From Bos javanicus (taxonomy: Eukaryota; Chordata; Mammalia; Artiodactyla; Bovidae), in NCBI RefSeq assembly GCF_032452875.1, contig NC_083890.1, positions 50,178,983-50,242,982 of the forward strand: DNA of 64,000 nt. Direction: 5' to 3'. The translations under genes were made by a program, and so were the position numbers. Position 1 is the stretch's first letter. Each line of letters opens with the position of its first letter. Below, one piece after another: positions 21,692-33,845 of the stretch. The notes below the pieces were generated by a model, which saw nothing but the letters and a program-made list of their open reading frames with translations, was not told the origin of the DNA and searched no databases.

Positions 21692-22320
21692 GTGCCCAAT
21701 ATGCTACTGGAAATCAATGGAGAAATAACTCCAGAAAGAATGAAGAGACGGAGCCAAAGCAAAAACAACACCCAGTTGTATGTGACTGGTGATGGAAGCA
21801 AGGTCCAATGCTGTAAAGAGCAATATTGCATAGGAACCTGGAATGTTAGGTCCATGAATCAAGGCAAACTGGAAGTGGCCAAACAGGAGATGGCAAGTGT
21901 GAACATCGACATTTTAGGAATCAGAAAACTAAAATGGACTGGAATGGGTGAATTTAACTCAGAGGACAATTGTATCTACTACTGTGGGCAAGAATCCTTT
22001 AGAAGAAGTGGAGTAGCCATCATAGTCAACAAGAGTCTGAAATGCAATACTTGGATGCAATCTCAAAAACAACCTCTGTTCCTTTCCAAGGCAAACCATT
22101 CAATATTACGGTAATCCAAGTCTATGCCCCAAACATGAATGCTGAAGAAGCTGAATGGTTCTATGAAAACCTACAAGACCTTTTAGAACTAACACCCCCA
22201 AAAGATGTCCTTTTTGTTATAGAGGACTGGAATACAAAAGTAAGAAGTCAAGAAACACCTGGAGTAACAGGCAAATTTGGCCTTGGAGTACAGAATGAAG
22301 CAGGCAAGGGCTAACAGAGT
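21692..22320 (+). pseudogene. BovB ORF2 endonuclease region (broken)
   Basis: N-terminal APE-type endonuclease of the BovB ORF2, which would nick target DNA for target-primed reverse transcription. The first motif is intact as G-T-W-N-V-R-S-M (Asn at 21842-21844). In the next motif the consensus I-S-E-L-K-W-T-G reads I-R-K-L-K-W-T-G: the expected catalytic Glu codon at 21926-21928 is AAA (Lys). A frameshift follows: the frame open to 22114 gives way to the frame 22042-22314 near 22080, where about ten consensus bases are missing. A second shift lies near 22305. So the copy is doubly inactivated in this domain. Consensus comparison is from memory of the family. Confidence 0.88.
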
Positions 22321-24486
22321 TTTGCCAAGAGAACGCACTGGTCATAGCAAACACCCTCTTCCAACAACACAAGAGAAGACTCTACACATGGACATCACCA
22401 GATGGTCAGCACAAAAATCAGATTGATTATCTTTGTAGCCAAAGATGGAGAAGCTCTACACAGTCAGCAGAAACAAGACCGGGAGCTGACTGTGGCTCAG
22501 ATCTTGAACTCCTTATTGTCAAATTCAGACTTAAATTGAAGGAAGTAGGGAAAACCACTAGACCATTCAGGTATGACCTAAATCAAATCCCTTATGACTA
22601 TACAGTGGAAGTGAGAAATAGATTCACTGGATTAGATCTGATAGACCGAGTACCTGAAGAACAATGGACGGAGGTTCGTGACATTGTACAGGAGACAGGG
22701 ATCAAAGCCATCCCCAAGAAAAAGAAACACAAAAAGGCAAAATGGCTGTCTGAGGAGGCCTTACAAATAGCCATGAAAAGAAGAGAAGTAAAAGGCAAAG
22801 GAGAAAAGGAAAGATATACTCATTTGAATGAAGAGTTCCAAAGAATAGCAAGGAGAGATAAGAAAGTCTTCCTCAGTGATCAGTGCAAAGAAACAGAAGA
22901 AAACAACAGAATGGGAAAGACTAGAGATCTCTTCAAGAAAATTAGAGATACCAAGGGAACATTTCATGCAAAGATGAGCACAATGAAAGACAGAAACAGT
23001 ATGGACCTAACAGAAGCAGAAGATGTTAAGAAGAGGTGGCGAGAATACACAGAAGAACTGTACAAAAAAGATCTTCATGACCCACATAATCATGATGGTA
23101 TGATCACTCACTTAGAGCCAGACATCCTGCAATGCGAAGTCAAGTGGGCCTTAGGAAGCATCACTATGGACAAAGCTAGAGAAGGTGATGGAATTCCAGT
23201 TGAGCTATTTCAAATCCTAAAAGATGATGCTGTGAAAGCGCTGCACTCAATATGCCAGCAAATTTGGAAAACTCAGCAGAGGCCACAGGACTGGAAGAGG
23301 GCAGTTTTCATTCTAATCCCAAAGAAAGGCAATGCCAAAGAATGCTCAAACTACCGCACAATTGCACTCATCTCACACGCTAGTAAAGTAATGCTCAAAA
23401 TTCTCCAAGCCAGGCTTCAACAGTACATGAACTGTGAACTTCCAGATGTTCAAACTGGTTTTAGAAAAAGCAGAGGAACCAGAGATCAAATTGCCAACAT
23501 CCGCTGGATCATCAAAATAGCAAGAGAGTTCCAGAAAAGCATCTACTTCTACTCTATTGACTATGCCAAAGCCTTCGACTGTGTGTATCACAACAAACTG
23601 TAGAAAATTCTTCAAGCAATAGGAATACCAGACCACCTGACCTCCCTCTTGAGAAACCTATATGCAGGTCAGGAAGCGGCAGTTAGAACTATACACGGAA
23701 GAACAGATTGGTTCCAAATTGGGAAAGGAGTACGTCAAGGCTGTATATTGTCACTCTGCTTATTTAATTTATATGCAGAGTACATCATGAGAAACACTTG
23801 GCTGGATGAAGCACAAGCTGGAATCAAGACTGTCAGGAGAAATATCAATAACCTCAGATATGCAGATGACACCACCATTATGGCAGAAAGTGAAGAAGAG
23901 CTAAAGAGCCTCTTGATGAAAGTGAAAGGGGAGAGTGAAAAAGTTGGCTTAAAATTCAACATTCAGAAAGTTAAGATCATGACATCTGGTTCCAATACTT
24001 CGTGGCAAATAGATGGGGAAACAATGGAAACAGTGACAGACTATTTTGGGGGGCTCCAAAATCACTGCAGATGGTGACTGCAGCCATGAAATTAAAAGAT
24101 GCTTGCTCCTTGGAAGGAAAGTTATGACCAAGCTAGACAGCATATTAAAAAGCAGAGACATTACTTTGCCAACAAAGGTCTGTCTAGTCAAGACTATGAT
24201 TTTTCCAGTGGTCACGTATGGATGTGAGAGTTGGATTATAAAGAAAGCTGAGCACCGAAGAATTGATGCTTTTGAACTGTGGTGTTGGAGAAGACTCTTG
24301 AGAGTCCCTTGGACTGCAAGGAGATCCAACCAGTCCATCCTAAAGGAAATCAGTCCTGAATATTCATTGGAAGGACTGATGTTGAAACTGAAGCTTCAAT
24401 ACTTTGGCCACCTGATGCGAAGAGCTGACTCATTTGAAAAGCCCCTGATGCTGGGAAAGATTGAAGGTGGCAGGAGAAGAGAATGA
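22321..24486 (+). pseudogene. BovB ORF2 reverse transcriptase region (broken)
   Basis: RT and C-terminal domains of BovB ORF2. A 355-codon open frame (22536-23603) contains the finger/palm start and motif A as F-Y-S-I-D-Y-A-K-A-F-D (first Asp at 23559-23561). It stops at TAG 23601-23603, where the family has TGG (Trp). The same frame resumes and is open to 24077, with R-Q-G-C and the catalytic Y-A-D-D box (23859-23870). A frameshift in the G-run near 24045 moves the C-terminal region into the frame 24046-24486. Both catalytic motifs are therefore preserved but separated by one nonsense codon. Confidence 0.92.
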
Positions 24487-24799
24487 CAGAGGATGAGATG
24501 GTTGGATGGCATCACCTACTCAGTGGACATGAGCTTGAGTAAACTCCAGGAGTTGGTGATGGACAGGGAGGCCTGGTGTGCTGCAGTCCATGGGATCACG
24601 AAGAGTCAGACATGACTGAGTGACTGAACTGAACTGAACGAGTGATGGCGAGTAGCTTGCTTCAAGTCACACAGGTAGTAAGTTGTGAGGTTAGGTGTTA
24701 AAAGTGGGCAACTGAACAGCCTGTCCCCTGGTGCCCTAGACTACACTGCCCTGTGCTCTTGGTTTGCATCTCTTTCCCAGTTTTTGCATCTTGGTAAAA

Positions 24800-25265
24800 T
24801 ACCTTACTGTTCTTTTCAAGGCCAACCCAAATGTCCCATTCCTGTTGGAGACTTTTCTAATCCTTAATTCCTCCTACTCAGGCTTCCAAGGCCTCCATCT
24901 TTCCCTTCTAGGCGGCATCTGTGCACTTAGTTCATAGATGCTCTTGGTGCCTTTTGGGTGTTACATTTATACATACATCTAAAATATTTATGTATGTCTT
25001 ATTTATTTGTCTGCATTGGGTCTTATGCAGCACACGAGACCTGCATTGTGGCCCAAGGTCTCTCTAGTTGTGGGGCTTGGGCTTAGTTGCCTCACAGTAT
25101 GTGGGATCTTACTCCCCCAAGCAGGGATCAAACCTGAGTCCCCTGCATTGCAAGGTGGGTTCTTAACCCTGGACCACCCGGGAAGCCCTTGGATGTTGTA
25201 TTTTAATTGCTAAACTACAAGTGTCTTGAGATTGAATGGGGCGCATTCTGTTCACCCTCAGCGCC
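24800..25265 (+). mobile_element. L2 LINE 3' region split by SINE
   Basis: TTTTCAAGGCCAACCCAAAT, then GTTGGAGACTTTTCTAATCC resembles forward L2. After the SINE, CAAGTGTCTTGAGATTGAAT, then TGTTCACCCTCAGCGCC matches the L2 3' end in order. Diverged. Confidence 0.6.
24998..25188 (-). repeat. tRNA-Glu-derived artiodactyl SINE inside L2
   Basis: Reverse SINE: CTGCATTGGGTCTTATGCAG, TCTCTCTAGTTGTGGGGCTT, CAGGGATCAAACCTGAG, GGTTCTTAACCCTGGACCAC, ending GGGAAGCCC. Confidence 0.93.
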
Positions 25266-26959
25266 GAGACCAGCACCGGCGGCGATGACAGATGCTCCCT
25301 GCGTGTTTCCTGCTTGGCTTGGAGGCTGAGTTCGACTTGACCCCACCGGGTGTCATGAACCTGCTCAGCACTGCGGGGGTAACCGGGGGAGTGGAGCCCA
25401 TAGGAACTCCCCGGGGAGGTGGTGGAGCCCTGGACCCAGCAGAGCTGGGAACCTACCAGCTGCAGGGTGACCAGCCTCCTCGCTGCTCCCTGGCAAGAAG
25501 GTGGGGTGCTCACTGCAGGGGCTTCCCTGGTCTTGCAGAGCATCTCTCTGCTCTGCTGCTGCTGTCTGCTTTTCCACATGGACAGTCGACTCTGTCTCAG
25601 ACTCTGGGGGAGGACTGAGTGCCTTGGCCAGTCCCTGCTCAGTGTCGAGTGTGCCTCCTGGGCAGGGTTCCCACGCCAGGTACCCTCCTAGGCCTAGACC
25701 AGCCTCTTACGTGCAGTCCAGGCATCACATCCTGGAATGTGGTGAATCTCGGTGGAACTTGAAATTTCCTTGGGTGTTTTGTGCACAGAGAGACATACCC
25801 AATGCTGTTTTTATTTTGTTGAATGTCCAATGTACTAATCTTCAAACAATCAACCTCCATCTTCATATTCAGACACCAGTCACACAATGATTAAATGAAA
25901 AAGAACTTATGAATTTAATAAATTTGATTTCCCCCAAAGTTAAATGTTGATTGCAAATTTAATTTAGGTGCTCACAAGACTAATATTATCAAGTACTCTT
26001 GGTTGTTTCAATTGGGTTGAGGAGATAAAACATGCAGAATTTCAAAGAGGATAAAGCTAATTGGTACTTGATTTTAAAATGTATATCAATGTGTTTATAA
26101 CATCGGTTTGAGTCTGTTACTCCTTTGTCTGTATTTTTATTCCTCTATTTTACTCTTGCCACTCTCTTTGCAGTTATTATTTCTTTACTCACCTGATCTA
26201 GCCAGGGCTGATAACAATAGAGTGATACTGTGTGAAGGATAAAACAGAGGTCCTTCTTCTATTTTTAAGTAAGAAAAAAGGAGTATATTATTTCTTCTTA
26301 GTAATAATTAGAGCAAAGTTATCCTAGATGAATTATACAAATAAAAGTATTACATATGAAATGGTAGTTCATATTTTAAATCACAATAAATAGAGAATGT
26401 TGAGTTTAAATATTTTGTTATAAAATCATTACGAGTCTTGCTGTCATAGAAACCATTTTTTGAAGGATGTTTTTCAGTGCTTACTAGTTTCAGTACTTTT
26501 GAAATGTAGAAACAGTTGCCCAGTTCTACAGTTTTTCTTACAACATTGTAGACCTTAAGTAGTTTTAAAATAAATTTTAATGTTGAGTCATTTTGTTTTC
26601 TACTGGAAGCATATATTGGCAAAATAAAAAAGATCCTGATAGCTGCAAAGCGTTATAAATGTATTTATTCAGCTGACTCTTGCCGGAAGTAAACTGTAGT
26701 GCTTGAACGGGAGTCAGACTAGACTTTAGGTGAAAGGCTGGGATTCCCGCTCAGACATCAGGCATCAGAGTCCTATTGGCGTCTCCCTCCTCACTCTCCT
26801 CGTCTGTCAGCTTCAGAGGGAACATGTTGTGCGTCTGTGGCATTCACTTTGCTTGTTATTCTTCAAATTATGTGAGCTATTTAAGAATACTACAAACGCT
26901 GCAATATTTCTTGGGTTTATAAATCTTTCTTTTAGGTTTATATTTTGCTCTGATATAGA
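25266..26959. other. Unassigned interval
   Basis: GC-rich to about 25700 and strongly AT-rich from 25880 to 26650, a sharp composition shift. Frames in the GC-rich part overlap on both strands. No repeat or exon called. Confidence 0.4.
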
Positions 26960-27560
26960 AGAAACTGATTTTCAAAAACTTTTTATTTAGAAATTTCAAA
27001 CATAAAAATTTGGAAAGCTAATAAAAGAAACATCTTTTTACCCAGATTCCTTATTTGTTAACAGCTGGTCACGTTTGCTTCCCCCTCCCCCCCAACCCTT
27101 TTTTATTTTGTTGAGATATTTGAAAATTGCAGCCATCGTGATGTTCCCTCCTCCTCTACACGTATATGCTAAGCACTAACTGCTTCCTATGTGCCTTTAA
27201 TGCCTGGATCACACCTCAGAAATCCATTAATTCAATGTAATCCAATTGCAGTCCGTATTCAAACATTCCTGATGGATCATCTCCCGGTGGCCCTTTGTAG
27301 ATTTCTCCCCCAGAGCTGAACCAAGCTTCCTTCCCTGCGTTTGTGATTAGGCTGCTTCACTGTCCTTTGGTTTAGAACCATCTCCTGCCTTTCCTTGTTG
27401 ATGACGATACTGACATTTTTGAAGCGCTCTGGCCAGTTGCTTCATAAAATGCATCACGATCTGGATTTATCTGGTGGTGTCCTCATGATGAGAGTCAAGC
27501 AAAACGGTTCTGGCACGAACACCAGGGAGGTGGGGTATGATCACCCCACCGAGGCATCAG
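26960..27560 (-). mobile_element. Ancient L1-like 3' UTR remnant
   Basis: AAACTTTTTATTTAGAAATT, then TTTTTACCCAGATTCCTTAT; later CTGACATTTTTGAAGCGCTC, then CATGATGAGAGTCAAGC. The order matches an old inverted L1-type 3' UTR as I remember it. Subfamily uncertain. Confidence 0.45.
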
Positions 27561-29590
27561 TTGTCAGCTCCTCTCTAGTCGGCGATGCTAAGTGTGATCA
27601 AGAAATCAATTCTGAAAATCAGGTTGGACTGTGATTAGGCAGATCGTGAGATTTTCACTGAAATGAGTCTTCTTCTTTCCAGAATGTTCTACCTTGGAGA
27701 AGCTGGCATCAATGTCAAGAGATTCTGAGGTCTTTCTAAGGCGAGGCAAGCACATCCGCCTAGCTGCCAGGAGTTTAAAAGCTGTCCTGACTTCGGGGAT
27801 GGTAAAGCGTGAAGAACACCGGCCTGCCTAGCAGCCCTCTGTTTCCACTCCGTGCAAGCTGCTGTGGGCGCCTCCCGATCCTGCCCTCTCCCTGCCCGAC
27901 ATGCGTCCACGCTCCAGGCGGTGGTCTCGGTCCTGCCTGCTTCCCTACTCTTGTTGCAAACACATGCCCTCACCACGCATCTTCGGGTTCGTCTTTGAAC
28001 TGTTATGCATGTTTTCTTCTGCCCCCCAGTGCCCTCTGCTCTCCTGGTCAGGCGTGTTTCGGGTTCCCTGTGTTTGCTGCTACAAACCACTTTCCTACCA
28101 GCCTTCCCTGCCTGTCTCCCAGAACACTTGGGGGCCTCTCCCCAGAGCTCAGACCTCTGGAATTGCTGGGTCTACATGGCACACTTTCTGGTCTGTCCAC
28201 TGGTAAGATCGAAGCACCCATCGTCCCCACTGGGCCTCCCGAGGGAATGGGAATCCCGCCCTTGCTCGGTCTGTGGCCTGGACAGGGGTCTGCGTCCAGC
28301 GGAGACGAGGAAGGAGGGGGTGCCTCCCGGTCGGCAGCCTGGGGACCAGAGTCAGGACCGGGAGGCAAGGCTGTGTCTGTGCCTTGTCTCCCAGAGGGAG
28401 GGGGCAGGCGAGGCCCCTCTAGGGGCTGGGGGCATCGTGGACTCCGCTGTGCAGTCGCTGGGCTGTGGGCTGCGGGATGCCATAGCGGAGGCCTCTCCCT
28501 TGAGCCTCTGTCATCCGGGTTCCCTTCTGACCACAGGAAGGGACGCTGCAGGGGCTCTGGGAATGCTGGGGGCTCCAGGCTGTCTATCGCCCACCGTGCC
28601 TTGGCTGGGGTGGCCTGGGTGCCGCCACACCTGCACTGGGGGTCTAGGGACTAAGTGAGGCCCCCCGTGGGCAGCAGGGTCTTCTAGGCGCCTGAGGAGA
28701 AAGGCACAGCTGGTGGCGAGTGTCGGGCGTGGCTCCTGTTTACCCCAAACTCAGAGATCTGGATAGACTCCGGGGAAGGATGGAACCTCTGCCCTTCTCG
28801 GGGCCTCGCCCAGCATGCGGCTGACCTCCTGGGGCTGTTGGGCCAGCAGCAGGGAGTCAGGAAGCGGGCGGCGGGGGGCTGGTCAGGCAGGGCCACATCC
28901 CTGCTCAGTCAGCGTGCCCATCCGTCCCTCCTCCTCCCCCACCAATCGGGGCCAGGTCAGCAGTGCTGTGCCCACGAAGGCATCAGCCTCCCTTGCCCAG
29001 CCGTCTCTGTGGGTCCTGGGAGAGATGCCCCATCACGGCGCTGCGTGATCTTTTAATAAAGATGGCTCAGCCTCTGATACCTGATTCACTCAGGGGGTGG
29101 GGGTCCCCAGATTGCAGGCCCAGTGAGAGGAGAGACTGCAGCCTCCCGTCCACCCTGGGGGGCTCTGCCTAGGCTCAGCACCCACTCCCACTGGCCCTCT
29201 CCAATCGCCTTCACCACGGGCCCCTTTGTCATCATGTCCTCGTCCCCTGCAGCTAGCCAGGCCCTCGGATAACATCACTGCCTCTCCTCCCCGAAAGGCA
29301 CCATCACCTCCGTGGGGGCAGGCCCACCATACAGGCGGCAGACGGGCCCCACTAACACGTGAACAGGACTGCCGGGGCCTCTGTGTGGGCGCTGGCCTTG
29401 GGCGATGAGCAAGAGAGACAGCTTGGGAGGCTACTGCCGCAGTCCAGTCTGGGGACGCTGGCACCTGGAGCAGAGAAAGGGCAGAGGGGTGGGGGCATGA
29501 TGGGGGTTATGCTGAACGTTCGTTTTGAACAGAGATCCAGCCGGTTTAGAATTCTAAATGGCTTTGGGGCTTAGGGACCCGGAGACAGAT
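27561..29590. other. GC-rich unassigned interval
   Basis: Becomes GC-rich from 27690. A 281-codon frame (27809-28654) and a 217-codon frame (28005-28658) overlap in different frames of the same strand, with Pro/Gly/Ser-rich low-complexity content and no domain. TTTTAATAAAGATGG at 29051 contains a poly(A)-type hexamer with no supporting transcript evidence. Confidence 0.4.
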
Positions 29591-30450
29591 TAACACGAGT
29601 GAAGCTGAGAGGAGACAAAGGCGCTGTGCTCGCAGAGGAGACGCTCAGCCTTTCAGACCGAGGGTCAGTGACCATAAGGTGGGCCCACACAGAGCCGCCC
29701 CTTTCCTATACACAAGACACACAGCAGCGCCCGACTGTCGGAGAAACCCCACTTCCCCTCGGCAGAAGCGTCTACTTTCCAGGCTGTTTTCTGAAGGCCC
29801 AGGGATGCATGCAGGATGAGAACGGTCCATCTTGTCAAGAGCAGGCCCTCTGAACGAAGGAGGAGGAGCCAGGAACCCCCAGTCTCTACAAACTGAGATC
29901 TTACAGGGGAATGCTGCCGAGCTTTCCTTGTAGGACAAACCTAGACGGTTGCTGGCTACCTTGCTGTGGTTGGAGAGTGCTTCAGGGAGGAGGGGAAGGC
30001 AGGAGCAAGCTAGCCCTGGCTTCCCCGGGCTTTTCCACGTAAAAACCATACACTGCTTGTTAAAGCACGGCCATTAAATAATAAGGTTCTACCCCAGGTC
30101 ATGTGCTGGGGCTCCCCCTGGGCAGGTACTGTGCTGGGTGCTGGGGACGCAGAATCATGGGAGCTGTGTGATTTCTGCTTCCAAATGATTTTCCCCAGAA
30201 GAGCTGGACGAGGAGGCACCACGTTCTGTCCCACTCCAGGCTTTCCCACAGTTGGAGTTCACGGCAATGGAACGTTTGAAGTGTTCTGTTTTGCTTCTTT
30301 TCTTTTCTGTGTATTTGATGAGATCAAAACAAGACAAAAAGAAAGCTGGTAGAATGTCTCGGAGTGTTCTTTCTGCTACCAGGAAAGAATTTTGTTTCAT
30401 TTCTGCTTTCACTGGAAATAATTGCAAATTCTGAGCGTCACAGAATGCCC
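29591..30450. other. Unassigned interval
   Basis: Mixed composition. 30100-30165 (GTACTGTGCTGGGTGCTGGG) loosely recalls an L2 or MIR end. No other feature recognised. Confidence 0.4.
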
Positions 30451-30486
30451 TCATACATACACACACACACACACACATACACAAAC
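30451..30486. repeat. (CA)n microsatellite
   Basis: CATACATACACACACACACACACACATACACAAA-type tract, imperfect at both ends; potentially length-polymorphic. Confidence 0.95.
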
Positions 30487-30717
30487 AGGTTCAGGAATAA
30501 TCCTATCATAGTTACAAGGTTTTCTTTGGCTTGAAAAAAAATCTGGTTAGTTGAGTGCTAGGCTGTTGCTAAAATGGATACACCAAAAGAATATAACTTA
30601 GGGGGAGAAAGTGTTCTAAGTTGCACAATAATGTCTTTATTCTTAGATATGTGAGTGTCTGGCATTGACCTGCACATTCTGAGGGCATAATGCCCATTCT
30701 CAAAATTTTTAGTAATA

Positions 30718-30945
30718 ATAATAGCTCCTGCTTTGTTGAGGATTCGTCCTGTGCCAGGTCTGGCACACAAAACTGTGCTGAATCCTCCCAACAACACTTT
30801 TGAAATAATCAGTGTTACTTCCATTTTATGAATGAAAGCTGAGCCTGCAGGAATGTGGCCAAAGTTACATAACCAACCAGAGACTGGACAGGGATATTTT
30901 GCTATCAGAGCTTGTCATTTAAGCACTGCTGTATCCTGACTCCTT
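30718..30945 (-). repeat. MIR SINE
   Basis: Reverse MIR: CTGTGCCAGGTCTGGCACAC, TCCTCCCAACAACACTTTTG, TTCCATTTTATGAATGAAAG, CAAAGTTACATAACCAACCA. Confidence 0.85.
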
Positions 30946-31859
30946 TCAGTTTAACGTGAGAGATAGTATTGGTAACCCAAGTATTAATAAAAACAGGCAT
31001 CTCCGATGGCTCTGATGGGAAGCAACCTCTTGTTCTCAGAGCTGTATTTTTCAACTGTCCTTGAGGTTGGAGATGTTTATCCTCTGCTAGTGAACCTGAC
31101 TTCTAAAGACAGCATAAATCCTGGCACCGAGCTTGGTGAATGTGGTGGTTAATCCCACTTTCAGTCTGAATTAATGTTTTGAGATCCAAGTACTGGCTCA
31201 GAATTGTTTACAAATGAGGCCTTTGGAAATGCTTTATCCAACAGTAGAAGGGCGTGTTGACGCTCTGGAGACACCGGCCGTGCGGGGACCCTGCAGGTGT
31301 GGGCACGGTCCCGGGGAGCGATGATTTCCTCACGTCCCCACAGCGTCTTTGCACCCCTGGCCCTGGAGTAGGGGCTGGTCTCCCCTGTGGCGGGCAGAGC
31401 CTGGAGATTCGCTGAGCAGGGCCCTGATGAATGGTTTGCATGGGGCGCGCTGGCGTCTCCTGCAGATCCGAGCGCCCCTCCCCGGCTCTCTTCTTTCTGT
31501 CCTTTGAAACGGGGCACTGAGCTCCTGCCTGAGCTCCGGCACGTCCAGGCTGGGTGTGGTTCTCACAGGGCACCCACTCCGGCTCCCTCTGGCTCACTCT
31601 GGCAGGGGGTGGGGCCTCCCTAGTGTCGCAGGCTGCTCTAGGGCCACAGGGATGGGACAGGGTCCCCCACAGCTTTCTTTCCCTCTGCATCCCAGCAGGG
31701 AGAAACATCTGCTCTGGAGGCGACCAGATGTGATGCTGTGTGCTTCAAGAGCTTCCCTACAAGCGCGCCCCACTTGGGATTTCAGAGCATTGACCTTCGT
31801 CCTGCTTCTTTGTCAAGAGCTCTGAATTCGCGGTCCACATGGCCTGGGATGGGGGAGTT
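30946..31859. other. Unassigned interval
   Basis: AT-rich to 31200, GC-rich from 31240 to 31720. No recognisable repeat. The frames around 31160-31825 lie on both strands and lack domains. Confidence 0.4.
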
Positions 31860-32150
31860 ACCCTGCCGAGACCTGTTTCGTCTTCTGTAAAACAGTGGTG
31901 GTCGTGGAGGTGGGTGACAGTCAGTATCTGCTCAGCCAGTTGTTGTTTGAAAGAGCACAGATTTGGCTGCTTCCCTTGAGTCGGCCTTCTAATCTGGGTA
32001 ACTTCTCTGAGCCTCAGTTTTTCATGTATACTGTTGAAACAAAGCTTCGTGTGTCTTATTTTTGTTGCAGGATTGAAGGAAAGAATGTAGGCACAGCATG
32101 CATTCAGATCCTAACATACAAAAAGTGCTCAGCATTCATCGGCATTGTCC
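31860..32150 (+). repeat. Two adjacent MIR fragments
   Basis: 31866-31935 (TTTCGTCTTCTGTAAAACAG) looks like one MIR core. 31945-32150 is a better second copy: AGAGCACAGATTTGG, GTAACTTCTCTGAGCCTCAG, GTGCTCAGCATTCATCG. Confidence 0.7.
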
Positions 32151-32529
32151 TGTGCTGTCTGGAGGCCAATAGACGGTGCTGGAAGGGTGAGTCTGAATCT
32201 TCTGGAATCATGCGCACGTATTTGTGCGTCTAGGGCGTGTGCTTTCCTGGGGTAGTGCTCCATAACACTCATCCGATTCTCAGAGTCCAGCCTTCTCCCC
32301 TGCCCACTCCAAGAACCACTGCTCTAGATGCTTCGATATAGAGAATTTGTGAACGTCCTGGACACGACCTCCAGAATGGGGTTGAAAACTGTCCCTTGTG
32401 GTCTGTGCTCTGTCTCCTGTGTCTGAACCTAAAGCCCTGAGGTTGAGTCTCTTGCCAGCCCATGTTTAGCTCCCCAGCCAGCTCCTCCTCTTCGTGGCTG
32501 CGTGTTTTGTGTGTGTGTAATATATTGCG
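32151..32529. other. Unassigned interval
   Basis: Mixed composition; a short GT run at 32508-32517. No repeat or exon recognised. Confidence 0.4.
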
Positions 32530-32645
32530 GCCGTCTGCCTTTTTGACTGGACTGTAAGCCCCTTGAAGGCAGAGGCTTCACCATTCTTGTGTCCCGACAG
32601 TGGGAGGCTGGGCTCAGATCTCTGAACCAGGCAGGTGTTCTGGAA
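32530..32645 (+). mobile_element. L2 LINE 3' end
   Basis: GACTGGACTGTAAGCCCCTT, then GAAGGCAGAGGCTTCACCAT is the well-conserved L2 3' segment; the end is diverged. Confidence 0.75.
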
Positions 32646-33845
32646 ACAAGTAACCGAGATCCTGATTCATCAGAGCAGCACGCTGAGAAGGTCACTCTGT
32701 GGGCTGACTTGGGAGTGGAATCGAGGGGAGACTCGGAACACTAAGGCCCCCATGCCTGCAGGCTGAGCTGACTTCCATCCACGGGTGGGACAGCCTCCCT
32801 CCTGTGCACGATCGCCGGGGCAGGCTGGGGCAGGCTGGGGAAGTGTGGAAGTAACACAGCTTGCAGACTCATTGGCTAGCTTTGCTGAGGCAGTTTTGGT
32901 GAAAAGAGAAAGGGTAAAACAGGTAAAACCTGTTCTCCATTGAAAAATAAAATTGCAGCTGGCTTAAAAGGGAATATTTTGCTTTGCTTGTTCAAATGAA
33001 TCAGAGGAAGTCAGCGGTGGCCTGCAGATCCAGGCTGTCACTGTAATAGTCTGCTCTATGCAGAAAAATGGGCTTTGGAATTTAGGAGTTTAAGTAGAGG
33101 GAAAGAGCTTTCTCAAATTCTAAACTACTCAGAGTTGGTTAAGGAAAAAAAAAAAAAGTGAGTCCTCTCAGGTTTGGTAAAATTCAGGAAAAGCATTACC
33201 TTTCTGCTTCTATCTCTTCCTACCATCTTCCTCCTAAACCGTACCAGTGAAAAGACTTGCTTACTGGATTGTTATGTGTTCTCAGAACTTATCTCTCACA
33301 CTAGAGAAGGTAAAGTGTGTCACAAAGCCTTCAATTTCCCTGCACTTTTCCAAATTATGAATTTATTTTTTCCATTAAAAAGTCCTAGAAGCATCCATAA
33401 ACATCTGAAGACTAATGAGAAACAAGTCTTTTAAAATCTGACCACCGTATTCGTATAACCCTTTATTCACGATGACCATTTTTAAGTGTTTCTTCTTTGT
33501 GTGTATACTGAGGGCTGTAATGGTAAGTTAGCTCTGAGTTTGCATCTTGCAGTTTTCACCTCCACGTTCACGGAAGCTTCTTTCCTGATGAGCACTGGTG
33601 TTTGTGACCGCCACAGTTGGCGCTGTGTTTCAGGAAGGGCACCCCTGCCTGCTCCCGTCACTGACTGCGTGGGTTGTCTCCCCAGCGTGCTCTCACAGCA
33701 GATGCCACAGTGAGCATCTTCATGCACGAAGATTTCCCACAGCTGGAATGATTTTTCCTAAGCTTAGCTCCCAGAAGTAAAATCAGCACGTGTAAGGACG
33801 TGGGTCCTCTTTTTCTTTTTAATTTCTTTGTGCTAGTATAAATGG
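32646..33845. other. Unassigned interval
   Basis: 1.2 kb. Contains a small direct repeat GGGGCAGGCTGGGGCAGGCT at 32818 and an A-run at 33147-33157. No exon or repeat family recognised. Confidence 0.4.

Larger units (their letters stand above)
21542..24639 (+). mobile_element. Near full-length BovB (RTE) LINE
   Basis: About 3.1 kb, close to the ~3.2 kb expected for the family, with 5' region, endonuclease, reverse transcriptase and the 3' tail GACTGAACTGAACTGAAC. It sits in a MIR. The flanks GAGCAATGGAGTTAG (21527-21541) and GAGTGATGGCGAGTAG (24640-24655) both correspond to the same MIR segment, so they are a diverged TSD. BovB is the RTE clade element known to have moved horizontally between squamates and ruminants. 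This copy is dead: frameshifts near 22080, 22305 and 24040, and a nonsense codon at 23601. Confidence 0.96.
21185..24757 (-). repeat. MIR SINE split into three by Bov-tA and BovB
   Basis: Reverse MIR pieces at 21185-21280 (ACTCACTTAATCCTCAAAAT, ATTGTATGAGG), 21494-21541 (TAATACTATTATTATAAACT) and 24640-24757 (TTGCTTCAAGTCACACAGGT, TAGTAAGTTGTGAGGTTAGG). They follow the MIR consensus in order, showing two independent insertions into one ancient SINE. Confidence 0.85.

Noticed and set aside
27809..28658. 281- and 217-codon frames overlapping in different frames
   Set aside because: Both are low-complexity, neither shows a domain or splice context, and mutual overlap argues for composition rather than selection.
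29051..29066. Polyadenylation signal TTTTAATAAAGATGG
   Set aside because: A lone hexamer without an upstream exon or downstream GT-rich context.
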